The notes below the pieces were generated by a model. That model was not told where the DNA came from. It ran no database searches and saw only the letters and a program-made list of their open reading frames with translations. Below, in pieces: positions 26,446 to 35,116 of a DNA stretch of 64,000 bases; position 1 is the stretch's first letter; the number at the start of each line of letters is the position of its first letter. The DNA is taken from the NCBI RefSeq assembly GCF_024707125.1, contig NZ_JANQAH010000002.1, positions 35,780 through 99,779 on the forward strand. Reading direction: 5' to 3'. This DNA is from Devosia sp. (GTDB lineage: Bacteria; Pseudomonadota; Alphaproteobacteria; Rhizobiales; Devosiaceae). Position numbers and translations under genes: made by a program.

Positions 26446-28338
26446 CTACCAGCCGCCGCCACCGCCACCGCCGCCGCCACCGCCCGATGAGCCGCCGCCC
26501 GATGAGCCCGAGGAACTCGCCTGCACTGGCTGGGCCGCAACCATGGCCGCGGCCATGCCGGAACTGGCCGCTGCCACGGCCGATGTCAGCGAACCAGACG
26601 AAAAACTGCGGCCCGAATACCAGTTGGGACGATAGTCACTACCGACATCGCTGACGGCATTGCGCGCCAGCTCACCTTCAAAATGCTCGGTCCAGGGCTT
26701 TTCCACGCCCATGGCGATGGCATAGGGCAGAATGCGCTCAAAGCGCTCCACCGTCATCGGCGGCTCGCCCGACATGTTGAGCCGGTTCTTCTCCGCCGTT
26801 TCGAGATAGAGCTTGAACCCTTCGATCTCGTCCATGACTTTGCGGCCCTGAATGGTCGGCGCCCGCATCAGCGCGGCAAAGATCAGGCTGATCAGGATCA
26901 GCGAACCCGCTGCGACGGCGGCGGAGTTGATGGTGACCGAGGAAAAGCTCTCGATCAGCCCGCCGCCCATGTTGAAGGCGATGATGCCGCCCCACAATAT
27001 CACCAGGAAAAGCCGCATCCCGCCCTGGTTCAGGAAGCTGAAGACCACCGAGCCGATGATGCCGACGACGATGCCCCCAATGAAGGCACCAAAAAGCCAG
27101 ACGGGCTCAAGCACGTCGAAAAACACCATGGCGCCCATCATGGCAAAGGCCAGGAAAAAGCTCAGGATCACATAGCCCGCATTGTGGTTGAACCAGACCT
27201 TTCGGTTCTCCCGCTCGATAGCCGAGGTGAATTCGCCACGCTTGGTCGCCAGCGTCGGCCCGGTCGACTTGTTGACCGTTACCCTGCCCTTCTCTGCGAA
27301 ATAACGATAAAGCACTTCCTCGCCGACCGGCAGCTTTTCCTCGACCGGCTTGCCCGTCACGCTCACAGCCAGCGTATCGGCAATATTGCTGATCTTGACG
27401 AGGCCACGCACGCCCAGATTGAAGATCGCGGCGGTAAAGGCCTGCCAGCCGGATTGGGAAAAACCCCAGTTCTGCACATAGTGCGTCAGGCCCGGCGAAA
27501 AATCCTTGGGCGGGTGGAAGAGCGGAATAATCGTACCCTTGGGCGGATCGCGCCCCACGCGCCACCAGGCCGAGAGATTGTAGGCAAGCAGCAGCAGCAC
27601 CGAGAGCACCGGCAGCCAGACCTCGCGCAGGTCCGACGCCGATTGCATCAGCGCATCAAACCCGGCGGGATAGGCGATGAGGCCCTTCTGGAACGAGACC
27701 GCAAAGGTCATGCCCTCCCCGGCCCCCAGCGCGCGCTGCGTCCTGAAGGTCGCTTCGGTGTCGGAATTGCGCGTGATGGTCACCGCCTGTTCGGTGGAAC
27801 CGGCGACACCGGTATAGGCGGAAAGATCAGAGATCACCGCGCCGTCGGGCAAGGTCACCCGCGCCACCGATTTCAGGATCGGAAAGTCCCAATAATTGCC
27901 GGTGGCATTCCAATAGAGCTCGTCATGGTCGGCAAAGCTGCGCGCCATGCGTTCCATCACATAGGTAATCACATAGCGATGCTCGCCCACGGCAATGAGC
28001 CGCTCGGAATTGCCGATCCAGATGCGCTGGAAATTGCCCATGCGCTCGACGCGAAAATCCTCGGCCGCCCCCTGCCGCGTCACCGACTCGACCTCGAGCC
28101 CCACCCTGATCTTGTTGCCCGAAGGCCCCAGCATGACGATGGGAATATCGCGATAAATCCCGCGCCGGATCTGGTTGCCCTCGGCACGAATATCCACGGT
28201 CTCGATCACCCGCACCGACCCGTCCGTGCGCAGCGTCACGTCCGAAGCAAAGGCGCGAATTTCCTCGCGCGCCGCCGCTGGCAAGGCCAGGGCGAGCACG
28301 CAGGCAAGGGCGAGAAGCAGTCTGCCGAGGGCCTTCAT
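26446..28338 (-). CDS. DUF2207 membrane protein with glycine-rich tail
   Basis: This 630-aa protein begins with a signal peptide (LLLALACVLALALPAAA) and has an extracytoplasmic DUF2207 domain (EIRAFASDVTLRTDGSVRVIETVDIRAEG...RGIYRDIP...YWNATGNYWDFP). It is followed by a hydrophobic segment, the cytoplasmic WRVGRDPPKGTIIPLFHPP, two to three more membrane segments, and a Ser/Gly tail ending in a run of glycines and W. Such tails are typical of the family. It is paired with lemA (five bases apart), a conserved partnership of unknown function in envelope biology. Confidence 0.92.
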   Translation of the reverse strand: MKALGRLLLALACVLALALPAAAREEIRAFASDVTLRTDGSVRVIETVDIRAEGNQIRRGIYRDIPIVMLGPSGNKIRVGLEVESVTRQGAAEDFRVERMGNFQRIWIGNSERLIAVGEHRYVITYVMERMARSFADHDELYWNATGNYWDFPILKSVARVTLPDGAVISDLSAYTGVAGSTEQAVTITRNSDTEATFRTQRALGAGEGMTFAVSFQKGLIAYPAGFDALMQSASDLREVWLPVLSVLLLLAYNLSAWWRVGRDPPKGTIIPLFHPPKDFSPGLTHYVQNWGFSQSGWQAFTAAIFNLGVRGLVKISNIADTLAVSVTGKPVEEKLPVGEEVLYRYFAEKGRVTVNKSTGPTLATKRGEFTSAIERENRKVWFNHNAGYVILSFFLAFAMMGAMVFFDVLEPVWLFGAFIGGIVVGIIGSVVFSFLNQGGMRLFLVILWGGIIAFNMGGGLIESFSSVTINSAAVAAGSLILISLIFAALMRAPTIQGRKVMDEIEGFKLYLETAEKNRLNMSGEPPMTVERFERILPYAIAMGVEKPWTEHFEGELARNAVSDVGSDYRPNWYSGRSFSSGSLTSAVAAASSGMAAAMVAAQPVQASSSGSSGGGSSGGGGGGGGGGGW

Positions 28339-28343
28339 GGCTA

Positions 28344-28898
28344 TTAGAACTTTACGTTCGGAACCTGCCGGTCGGCCTCGTTCTCAAGCTCGAAGTACTG
28401 CGCCTTGATGAACTTGAAGGCATTGGCGATGAAGTTCGAGGGGAAGGATTCGACCTGGATATTGAGGTTGCGCACCGCGCCATTGTAGTAGCGGCGCGAC
28501 ATCTGGATTTCGTCTTCCACCGTCTGCAGCGCTTCCTGAAACTCAAGAAACGTCGTGTTCGCCTTGAGGTCGGGATAGGCCTCGGCCGTCGCAATCAGGC
28601 GACCGAGCGCGGACGACAGCTGGCCTTCGGCCGCGGCGCGTTGCTCTGGCGTGCCATTGGCAGCGGCGGTCGCCGCAGCACGGGCGTTGGTGACGGCCTC
28701 GAGCGTCTCGCGCTCGTGGGTCATATAGCCCTTAACGGTTTCGAGCATATTGGGGATAAGGTCGGTGCGGCGCTTTAATTGCACGTCGATGCCCGACCAT
28801 CCCTCCTCAACCATCTGCCGGTTCTTCACCAGTCCGTTGTAGATAGCAATGGCATAGCCGGCGGCACCAACCACCAGCGCAAGAATGACCCATTCCAT
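28344..28898 (-). CDS. LemA family protein
   Basis: This 184-aa protein has one N-terminal membrane helix (MEWVILALVVGAAGYAIAIYN) then the LemA core NRQMVEEGWSGIDVQLKRRTDLIPNMLETVKGYMTHE, NARAAA and SRRYYNGAVRNLN. The C-terminus is helical and exposed to one side of the membrane. The ATG at 28898 matches the family; the frame runs 32 codons further upstream. It is the first gene of a two-gene operon with the DUF2207 gene. Confidence 0.95.
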   Translation of the reverse strand: MEWVILALVVGAAGYAIAIYNGLVKNRQMVEEGWSGIDVQLKRRTDLIPNMLETVKGYMTHERETLEAVTNARAAATAAANGTPEQRAAAEGQLSSALGRLIATAEAYPDLKANTTFLEFQEALQTVEDEIQMSRRYYNGAVRNLNIQVESFPSNFIANAFKFIKAQYFELENEADRQVPNVKF

Positions 28899-29196
28899 AG
28901 GCGCGTCCCTCAAAGCGTTCCGGCCGGACACTGGCAGTTTGCTCAAAGCCTTGCAATGGGCGCGGACAAGCCGGGCTTGACTTCCCCGGCGCAATCCCTA
29001 GCTTTGTGTTATGAGCAAATCGCGCCACATCCATAGCTGCACTATCCTTCTCGCAGAATAGACACCCTAGGCATGCGCGCGCCGGAGCCTGCTTAGGGTT
29101 CAGGCACTTTCGCCACCCGGCTCCCTCTTCTCCACATTGAACAGCGCTTCGGCTGCCGCGTCTTCACGCCGGCCGGAGCCCATCAGGACACTTACT
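28899..29196. other. Divergent intergenic region, lemA / rnk
   Basis: 298 bases without a supported gene. I see TTGACT and TAGCTT about 16 bases apart near 28978-29005, a weak plus-strand promoter candidate, and AGGA before the rnk start. No terminator, repeat or RNA structure stands out. Confidence 0.4.
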
Positions 29197-29604
29197 ATGA
29201 ACGATATTCGCAGAGATCTTGCGCCCGCCATCACCCTTGGCCAGGCCGATCATGCCAAACTCAACGCGCTCGCCATGGCCGGCCTCGCGCGCATGCCCGA
29301 TCTTGCCGACCGCCTGCTCGAAGAGCTTGAACGCGCCAAGGTGATTGCCGACGAAAAACTGCCCGAAGGCGTCGTCCGCATGGGCTCGTCGATCACCTAT
29401 GTCACTAATGCTGACAAGGAACAGACGGTCACGCTGGTTTACCCAGCCGACGCCGACATCGAGGCTGGCCGCATTTCGGTGATGACGCCGATCGGCACCG
29501 CATTGATCGGCCTCAAGGCCGGCCAGTCCATCACCTGGCGCGACCGCGCCGACAAGCGCCACAAGCTGACGGTGGTCTCCGTGCTGGCGCCGCAGCCGGC
29601 ATAG
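29197..29604 (+). CDS. rnk: Rnk-like nucleoside diphosphate kinase regulator (GreA/GreB C-terminal domain)
   Basis: This 135-aa protein has a short N-terminal helical part (ADHAKLNALAMAGLARMPDLADRLLEELERAKV) and the FKBP-like GreA/B C-terminal domain: VRMGSSITYVTN, VTLVYPADADIEAGRISVMTPIGTALIGLKAGQSI and VVSVLAPQPA. That architecture fits Rnk, which binds RNA polymerase near the secondary channel, rather than GreA, whose coiled coil is missing. The ATG at 29197 has AGGA eight bases upstream. It sits alone between lemA and glyQ. Confidence 0.88.
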   Translation: MNDIRRDLAPAITLGQADHAKLNALAMAGLARMPDLADRLLEELERAKVIADEKLPEGVVRMGSSITYVTNADKEQTVTLVYPADADIEAGRISVMTPIGTALIGLKAGQSITWRDRADKRHKLTVVSVLAPQPA

Positions 29605-29635
29605 GCCAGGGCACGCCTCCCGTTGTTCCCACCGC

Positions 29636-29702
29636 GTCATTCCCGCGAAAGCGGGAATCTCCTTGCGCAGAAACAGAGATTCCCGCTTTCGCGGGAATAA
29701 CA
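29636..29702. repeat. Palindromic repeat family A, copy 3
   Basis: GTCATTCCCGCGAAAGCGGG and the opposed CCCGCTTTCGCGGGAATAAC lie in the convergent gap between rnk and glyQ. Confidence 0.9.
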
Positions 29703-29739
29703 CCGTGTGTTTTGAAGCGACCTGGAAGTCCGAACTGAC

Positions 29740-30663
29740 CTATTCCGCGCCGCCGCCTGCGGTCTGCAGCCAGGCTTCGCCGCAGGCCTTGGCCAGCTCG
29801 CGAATGCGCAGGATATAGCTCTGGCGCTCGGTGACCGAGATCACGCCGCGCGCATCGAGCATGTTGAAATTGTGCGAGGCCTTGACGACCTGCTCATAGG
29901 CCGGGATGGCCATGGTCTGGCGATTGCCCTCTGCACCCTTGGCAAGGATCGCGCGGCATTCCTTTTCCGCGTCCTCGAAGTGGCGGAACAGGATTTCGGT
30001 GTCCGAAGCCTCGAAATTGTACTTCGACTGTTCCTGCTCGTTCTGCAGGAAGACGTCGCCATAGGTGACCTTCTCGTCGCCTTCACGGCCATTGAAGTTG
30101 AGGTCGTAGACGTTCTCGACGCCCTGCACATACATGGCGAGGCGTTCGAGCCCATAGGTGATTTCCCCCGGCACCGGCGAGCATTCAAAGCCGGCCACCT
30201 GCTGGAAATAGGTGAACTGGGAAACTTCCATGCCGTCGCACCAGCATTCCCAGCCCAGACCCCAGGCGCCCAGCGTCGGGCTTTCCCAATCGTCTTCGAC
30301 GAAGCGGATATCGTGCAGCGAGGCATCGAGCCCGATCGCGGCCAGCGAGTCCAAATAGAGCTGCTGGATATTGTCCGGCGAGGGCTTCAGGATCACCTGG
30401 AACTGATAATAGTGCTGCAGGCGGTTGGGGTTCTCGCCATAGCGTCCGTCCTTGGGGCGGCGCGAAGGCTGCACATAGGCGGCCTTCCAGGGTTTTGGCC
30501 CAAGCGCACGCAAAGTCGTCGCGGTATGGAAGGTACCGGCGCCCATCTGCATGTCATAGGGCTGGAGAATGACACAACCCTGCTCGGCCCAGAAATTCTG
30601 GAGCGTCAGGATCAGACCCTGGAAGGAATTCTTCGGGTCCATGTGAGCGGGGCGAGAGGTCAT
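29740..30663 (-). CDS. glyQ: Glycyl-tRNA synthetase alpha subunit
   Basis: This 307-aa class II catalytic subunit activates glycine. It contains [60 protein letters not shown] and [17 protein letters not shown]. The start at 30663 has AGGA about nine bases upstream; the internal ATG at 30642 (MDPKNSFQ) is an alternative. The usual tight glyQ-glyS pairing is broken here by rnk, lemA and a DUF2207 gene. Confidence 0.97.
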   Translation of the reverse strand: MTSRPAHMDPKNSFQGLILTLQNFWAEQGCVILQPYDMQMGAGTFHTATTLRALGPKPWKAAYVQPSRRPKDGRYGENPNRLQHYYQFQVILKPSPDNIQQLYLDSLAAIGLDASLHDIRFVEDDWESPTLGAWGLGWECWCDGMEVSQFTYFQQVAGFECSPVPGEITYGLERLAMYVQGVENVYDLNFNGREGDEKVTYGDVFLQNEQEQSKYNFEASDTEILFRHFEDAEKECRAILAKGAEGNRQTMAIPAYEQVVKASHNFNMLDARGVISVTERQSYILRIRELAKACGEAWLQTAGGGAE

Positions 30664-30735
30664 GTCAGCGGTCCTGCAAATCTGCGGGACAAACCTCTAG
30701 TTTGACCTCTCTGCACGGTCAATGGCGCTTGGCAC

Positions 30736-30960
30736 TCAGCGCATGCGGTAGCCGCGCATCAACTCGTCCAGCCAGCGATAGTTTTTGGCCTCTGGCCGGC
30801 CGATATCTACCCGCTGCCGAGCATCGAGACCGCTTAGCTGCCATTCCCGCCTGACGCCCATTCGCCAGAGGCGATAGTGCGCGATGAGGCGCTTTTGCCA
30901 GCGCGGGCGAACACTAGGATGGTGAGTGGGGATGGATACGAAGAGCGTTTCAACGGCCAT
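30736..30960 (-). CDS. Small basic DUF1127-like protein
   Basis: This 74-aa Arg-rich protein contains WQKRLIAHYRLWRMGVRREWQLSGLDARQRVDIGRP, similar to the R-x-x-L-x-x-L-x-x-x-x-L-x-D-I-G pattern of DUF1127 (YjiS) proteins, though longer at both ends and degenerate. DUF1127 proteins in alphaproteobacteria are short stress- or nutrient-linked, RNA-binding candidates. The start at MAVETLF (30960) is preferred over an upstream in-frame methionine at 31002. Confidence 0.55.
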   Translation of the reverse strand: MAVETLFVSIPTHHPSVRPRWQKRLIAHYRLWRMGVRREWQLSGLDARQRVDIGRPEAKNYRWLDELMRGYRMR

Positions 30961-31060
30961 GATAGCCTCCCGACAAATCGAACGCCGGGATGCTATGTCC
31001 ATGGCTGGAAAAAGGCTGTGCCCGGATCGTGCGACATGGCGCTGTCGCCCGATCGGGTGA

Positions 31061-32032
31061 CTAGGCGGGAATGCCGACGGAGAGCAGAACCCGCATCAGC
31101 GCGGGCTGGGTGTGTACGCCCGTCTTGTCGTAGATGCGCTGCAGGTGCGTTTTTGCCGTGTTGGCGGAAATATCCATCTCCCGGGCGGCATCGGGTAATG
31201 TCTGACCATCGGCAATGAGTCCAGCCAGACGCCGCTGGCCCGCAGACAGCCCATAGATGGCAGCTGCCAGATCAAGACGGGTTTCGGTGAGCCCCTGGCC
31301 TTCCATCAGGAAATAGATGGTGCCACCCTGGACCTGCACCCACCAGACCCGGGTCGGCAGGCCCTCGCCGGTCTCATGCACGATCGGCAAGCTGCCCCGG
31401 CCAGAATTGTAGCCACTATCCACATTGCTGGCCCAAGAAAGCGCCGCCGTCAGGCGGCGCTGACAAGCCGTGTCCCGCACCCGGAGCCGGCCATTGCGGA
31501 TGACCAGATCGTCGTCCTCCTCGAGCCGTCGCACAGCCTCTGCGCTGGCCCAACGGACCGTGCCCTCGGCATTCAACTCAAGGATGGCCGCGCCATCGTG
31601 GAAGCCGTCATTGCCCATATGCCCGAGGACAGCGATCTTCCACCGCCCCTCGTGGCGCTCGAAGACGCGGAGTTCATGGGTCAGGCCCGAGCCCCTGAAG
31701 CCGGGATGGCCGCTCGGTGGATATTGCTGGTCGAACGCTGCCCAGGCCATATCCCCGTAGATGCGCAGGGTCAGGTTCTCGACCGTGGTCTTGTGGGCAA
31801 AGTCTGCGTCATAGGGCATCTCGTCGCCGGAGAACACCGACACGGCGCGACGCGCCAACTCCTCCCAGGAGCGGCGCACAAATGGTCCGCCCTGAACGTT
31901 ATAGCCCCAGCGCGTGATATAGGGGGCATGAACGAAACAGGATGACCAGAGGTCGTAATTCTTGGTCCAAATGCCGATGCGATTGGCGTGGATCAGCGCC
32001 ACTATCTCGGCACGGTCGTCCTCCTCGCTCAC
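31061..32032 (-). CDS. LuxR-type regulator with N-terminal NTF2/SnoaL-like domain and PAS-like linker
   Basis: This 323-aa regulator has three parts. Residues 1-125 are NTF2/SnoaL-like (EDDRAEIVALIHANRIGIWTKNYDLWSSCFV ... GRWKIAVLGHMG). Residues about 130-240 look like a PAS sensor (AAILELNAEGTVRWASAEAVRRLEEDDDLVIRNGRL). Residues about 260-320 are a LuxR helix-turn-helix (YGLSAGQRRLAGLIADGQTLPDAAREMDISANTAKTHLQRIYDKTG). The start is GTG at 32032, backed by GGAGGG seven bases upstream, better than the ATG at 32089. Fusion of an enzyme-like cone fold to a LuxR output suggests small-molecule sensing. Confidence 0.82.
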   Translation of the reverse strand: MSEEDDRAEIVALIHANRIGIWTKNYDLWSSCFVHAPYITRWGYNVQGGPFVRRSWEELARRAVSVFSGDEMPYDADFAHKTTVENLTLRIYGDMAWAAFDQQYPPSGHPGFRGSGLTHELRVFERHEGRWKIAVLGHMGNDGFHDGAAILELNAEGTVRWASAEAVRRLEEDDDLVIRNGRLRVRDTACQRRLTAALSWASNVDSGYNSGRGSLPIVHETGEGLPTRVWWVQVQGGTIYFLMEGQGLTETRLDLAAAIYGLSAGQRRLAGLIADGQTLPDAAREMDISANTAKTHLQRIYDKTGVHTQPALMRVLLSVGIPA

Positions 32033-32095
32033 AGCGAGACCCTCCCAAGACCGCCGTCTTAAGAAGGATAGAGCGCAGCCTTGGCCCACGCAATC

Positions 32096-32326
32096 TCAAT
32101 TGCTGCGGCCGTTATCCCTGTCGTTTGGCCGAAAAGTGCCGTCGTCACCGCGCTTGAGATCGATCACATCGGGCCGCTTGCGCTCTGCCAGGTCACGCTC
32201 GTGGCGGAGGCGTTTTTCCTCTTTGGCGTCATTGTCGAATTTTTGCGACCAATCCTTCCAGATGCGGCGGATGCCGAAATAGACCATCAGGGCCAAGACG
32301 GTGAATATCAGGATACGCAAAAGCAT
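32096..32326 (-). CDS. Small single-pass membrane protein
   Basis: Not recognised. This 76-aa protein has one N-terminal hydrophobic helix (MLLRILIFTVLALMVYFGI) and a highly charged cytoplasmic tail (WKDWSQKFDNDAKEEKRLRHERDLAERKRPD). It starts seven bases after the sppA stop, so it is probably translated from the sppA transcript. Confidence 0.6.
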   Translation of the reverse strand: MLLRILIFTVLALMVYFGIRRIWKDWSQKFDNDAKEEKRLRHERDLAERKRPDVIDLKRGDDGTFRPNDRDNGRSN

Positions 32327-32333
32327 GGCGGTC

Positions 32334-33176
32334 TCAGAGGCCCAGGCGCGCCCAGAGCGCGCGATCATCAATAGTGGTCGTCACATCATCTACCACGCCC
32401 GCCGCTGAAAAGCCGAGACGGGGCAGCGCAAAGAAGGGGCGCTTGGGTGCAATGGGTTTGAGCACGATGTCGCGCCCATAGCGTTCGCGCAGGGTAGAAT
32501 GCAGTTCGCCGATGCTGTCCACCAGCCCCAGTTCGACGCCGCGCATGCCCGGCCACCATTCGCCGGTAAAGAGCACGTCGTCCTCAGCCTTGAGCCTGCC
32601 GGTGCGATGGCGCTTCACGTGGTCGATAAACACCTGATGGATATCGAGTTCAAAACGCTTGATGCGCTCCACGTCCTCGGCCTTTTCCGGCAGGAAGGGA
32701 TCGAGCGTCGACTTGTTCCGGCCGGCCGTATGCACGCGCCGCTCGACGCCGAGCTTTTCGAGTGCACCGACAAAGCCGAACGTCGCCATGATCACGCCGA
32801 TGGAGCCGACAATGGACGAGGGATCGACGATGATTTCGTCGCCGGCCACGGCAATGAAATAGCCGCCCGAAGCGGCCGCATCCTCGACGAAGACCAGCAC
32901 GGGCTTGCCCGTTTCGTCGGCCAGTTGCCTTATGCGGTTGGAAATCAGCCGGCTCTGCACCGGCGAGCCGCCGGGCGAATTGACGACGATGGCCACAACG
33001 GGAGCCGAGCGCATGTCAAAGGCGCGTTTGAGCAGCGGCTCGACGGATTCGATGTTGAGCCGGCCCGGACGCAGCTCGGCGGCGATCACGCCGTGGAGGC
33101 GTACAACCGGAATGATGGTAGGGCGGCGAATGAGACGAACGAACCAGTTCGGCTTGCGGGCAGGTGTTCCAGCCAT
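32334..33176 (-). CDS. sppA: Signal peptide peptidase-like serine protease (SppA, family S49)
   Basis: This 280-aa short-form S49 peptidase has VVRLHGVI, VVAIVVNSPGGSPVQSRLI, VFVEDAAASGGYFIAVAGDEI with the catalytic serine in AASGG, and SIVGSIGVIMATFGF, plus the downstream lysine region. The family cleaves leftover signal peptides in the membrane. The start at MAGTPARK (33176) has GGAGGGG just upstream; an alternative lies at 33209. It is followed by the small membrane gene and lies beside the tRNA methyltransferase on the same strand. Confidence 0.9.
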   Translation of the reverse strand: MAGTPARKPNWFVRLIRRPTIIPVVRLHGVIAAELRPGRLNIESVEPLLKRAFDMRSAPVVAIVVNSPGGSPVQSRLISNRIRQLADETGKPVLVFVEDAAASGGYFIAVAGDEIIVDPSSIVGSIGVIMATFGFVGALEKLGVERRVHTAGRNKSTLDPFLPEKAEDVERIKRFELDIHQVFIDHVKRHRTGRLKAEDDVLFTGEWWPGMRGVELGLVDSIGELHSTLRERYGRDIVLKPIAPKRPFFALPRLGFSAAGVVDDVTTTIDDRALWARLGL

Positions 33177-33221
33177 GTCCCCTCCATGATTTTTCAGTGA
33201 TTTAGGCATGGCCGCTGCGGA

Positions 33222-34007
33222 TTACCAGTCGAGCGCCGCTTCCCCGCGAAAAATGGCGTCGAATTCCGGCGCAAAACCGCGCCCGCTTTCGCCATGCAGT
33301 GCCCTGCCGGCAAGCAGGGTCAGCGGCGCGCGCGAGCCCTTGGTGCCGCGCACCAGAATGCGCGTTGCCGGCTGCCCCGCCCGCGGCGAGATCGGCAATA
33401 GCGCGATGGCGCCGAATCGCGGGGTCAGTGCCGCGAGCAGCGAAGTCAGTCCTTGCGCAGGATAGACGATGATCACTTCGCCGCCCCCGGCAGCGCAGCC
33501 GGCAGCACACCGGACCCAGGCCTCAAGCCCGTCCTGCGCCATATGGCGCGCATCGGCCCGGCTCGCTTCCGGCGCCCGCGTCCCCTGCCCCGCCTCGAAA
33601 AAAGGCGGGTTGGCGATCACAGTCTCGAAATGATTGGCCCCGAGCCCGGCAGCATTTCGCACCGAGCCCGGCGCCAGGATGTCGAGCGCCAACACTTCAG
33701 CCCGCTCGGCAAAGCCATTGGCCACCACATTTTCGCGCGCCAGGGCCAGGGTCTCAGCGTGCCGCTCCACCAAAACGGCACGCTGCGCGCGCTCCAGCGC
33801 CAGTGCCACGAGCCCCGCCGTGCCCACGCCCGCGCCAAGGTCGAGCAGGTCTGCCGTACCCGCGCGCACGGACGCCCCCAGGAGCACGCTGTCGAACCCG
33901 GCACGAAACCCGTTGCGGGGTTGCGACAGAGTGATCCGGCCTGCCAAAAAGGCATCGCGCGTTGTGGTTTGGTGTTTTACAAAGTCAGTCGGCTGGTCTA
34001 GGGACAT
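33222..34007 (-). CDS. tRNA1(Val) adenine-37 N6-methyltransferase-like enzyme (TrmN6 family)
   Basis: This 261-aa SAM-dependent methyltransferase has LLDLGAGVGTAGLVALAL (SAM site) and the catalytic NPPFFEAG (N6-adenine type NPPF). The N-terminal FLAGRITLSQPRNGFRAGFDSVLLGASV is the substrate-binding block of the TrmN6/YfiC group. It probably modifies A37 of tRNA-Val. It is divergent from ispB with an 89-base gap and is followed 45 bases later by sppA. Confidence 0.88.
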   Translation of the reverse strand: MSLDQPTDFVKHQTTTRDAFLAGRITLSQPRNGFRAGFDSVLLGASVRAGTADLLDLGAGVGTAGLVALALERAQRAVLVERHAETLALARENVVANGFAERAEVLALDILAPGSVRNAAGLGANHFETVIANPPFFEAGQGTRAPEASRADARHMAQDGLEAWVRCAAGCAAGGGEVIIVYPAQGLTSLLAALTPRFGAIALLPISPRAGQPATRILVRGTKGSRAPLTLLAGRALHGESGRGFAPEFDAIFRGEAALDW

Positions 34008-34096
34008 CGCACCCTGAAAGCTGGTTCTGCGCGAGTTTACATGCGCTGATATGGCGGGCTCAACCGATTTGCCGCCGGCGGCAAACGAGGACGGTA

Positions 34097-35116
34097 ATGG
34101 CGGTCTCAGTTCTGACCCAGAAGAAAAACGTGCCGACAGGCAATCCGGTCGACAAACTGCTTGTGGCGACCGCCGATGAGATGGCCAAGGTCAATACACT
34201 GATCCTGAGCCGTGCGGAATCGCATGTCGACATGGTCCCCGAACTTGCCCGCTATCTCATCGAGAGCGGCGGCAAGCGCCTGCGTCCGATGCTGACCGTC
34301 GCCGCCGCCCTGCTGTTCGGCAAGGGCAAAGGCAACGAGGTCAACTTCGCCGCCGCTGTCGAGTTCATGCACAACGCCACCCTGCTCCACGACGATGTCG
34401 TCGACGAGAGCGACATGCGCCGCGGCAAGCCAGCTGCGCGCATGGTCTGGGGCAACAAGGCGTCCATCCTCGTCGGTGATTTCCTCCTCGGCCAGGCCTT
34501 CATGATGATGGTCGAAACCGGCGATATCGGGTCGCTCGGCGTGCTCTCGGCCGCCTCTGCGGTGATGGCCGAAGGCGAAGTGTTCCAGCTCGCCAAGACC
34601 GGCGATCTGACGACGACCGAAGCCGACTATGCCGAAGTGATCCGCGCCAAGACCGCCGTGCTTTTCAAGGCCGCCTGCGAAGTCGGCGCCATTTCGGGCG
34701 GCGCCGATGAAGCCGGCCGCGCGGCTCTCGCCCAATATGGTCTGGAATTGGGCAATGCCTTCCAGCTCGTCGACGACGCGCTCGATTATGGTGGGCAGTC
34801 TGGCGCCTTGGGCAAGAATGTCGGCGACGATCTTCGCGAAGGCAAGATGACCCTGCCGGTTATCCTGGCGCTCGCCGAAGGCAGCGAAGCCGAACGCGCC
34901 ATCATCGCCGGCGCACTCGGCAAGGCCGATGCTTCGGAACTCGAAGTCAGCCAGGTCGTCGCGATCTTCAATCGCCACAACACGTTGGCCCGCACGCTCG
35001 AAAAGGCCCGCGCCCACGCTGCTGCCGCAGTAGAAGCGCTTGCAGACCTGCCCGAAAGCGAGATGAAGACTCTCCTCGGCGAAGTCGTCCTGCACAGCGT
35101 CAGCCGCGCGTCCTGA
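34097..35116 (+). CDS. ispB: Polyprenyl diphosphate synthase (quinone side chain)
   Basis: This 339-aa long-chain trans-prenyltransferase has both aspartate-rich motifs, LLHDDVVDESDMRRGKPAAR and QLVDDALDYGG, and GGKRLRPML for IPP binding. It makes the isoprenoid tail of ubiquinone (probably octa- or decaprenyl; the chain length cannot be read). The ATG at 34097 has GAGG six bases upstream; the frame is open further but overlaps the divergent methyltransferase. The stop TGA abuts the ispE stop with no gap, making TGATCA. Confidence 0.95.
   Translation: MAVSVLTQKKNVPTGNPVDKLLVATADEMAKVNTLILSRAESHVDMVPELARYLIESGGKRLRPMLTVAAALLFGKGKGNEVNFAAAVEFMHNATLLHDDVVDESDMRRGKPAARMVWGNKASILVGDFLLGQAFMMMVETGDIGSLGVLSAASAVMAEGEVFQLAKTGDLTTTEADYAEVIRAKTAVLFKAACEVGAISGGADEAGRAALAQYGLELGNAFQLVDDALDYGGQSGALGKNVGDDLREGKMTLPVILALAEGSEAERAIIAGALGKADASELEVSQVVAIFNRHNTLARTLEKARAHAAAAVEALADLPESEMKTLLGEVVLHSVSRAS

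Noticed and set aside
25060..28347. Long plus-strand frames opposite glyS and the DUF2207 gene
   Set aside because: They mirror confident minus-strand genes, have no recognisable domain and show antisense composition (Arg, Gly, His excess).
30664..30735. T-box or glycine riboswitch upstream of glyQ
   Set aside because: The leader is too short and lacks T-box elements.
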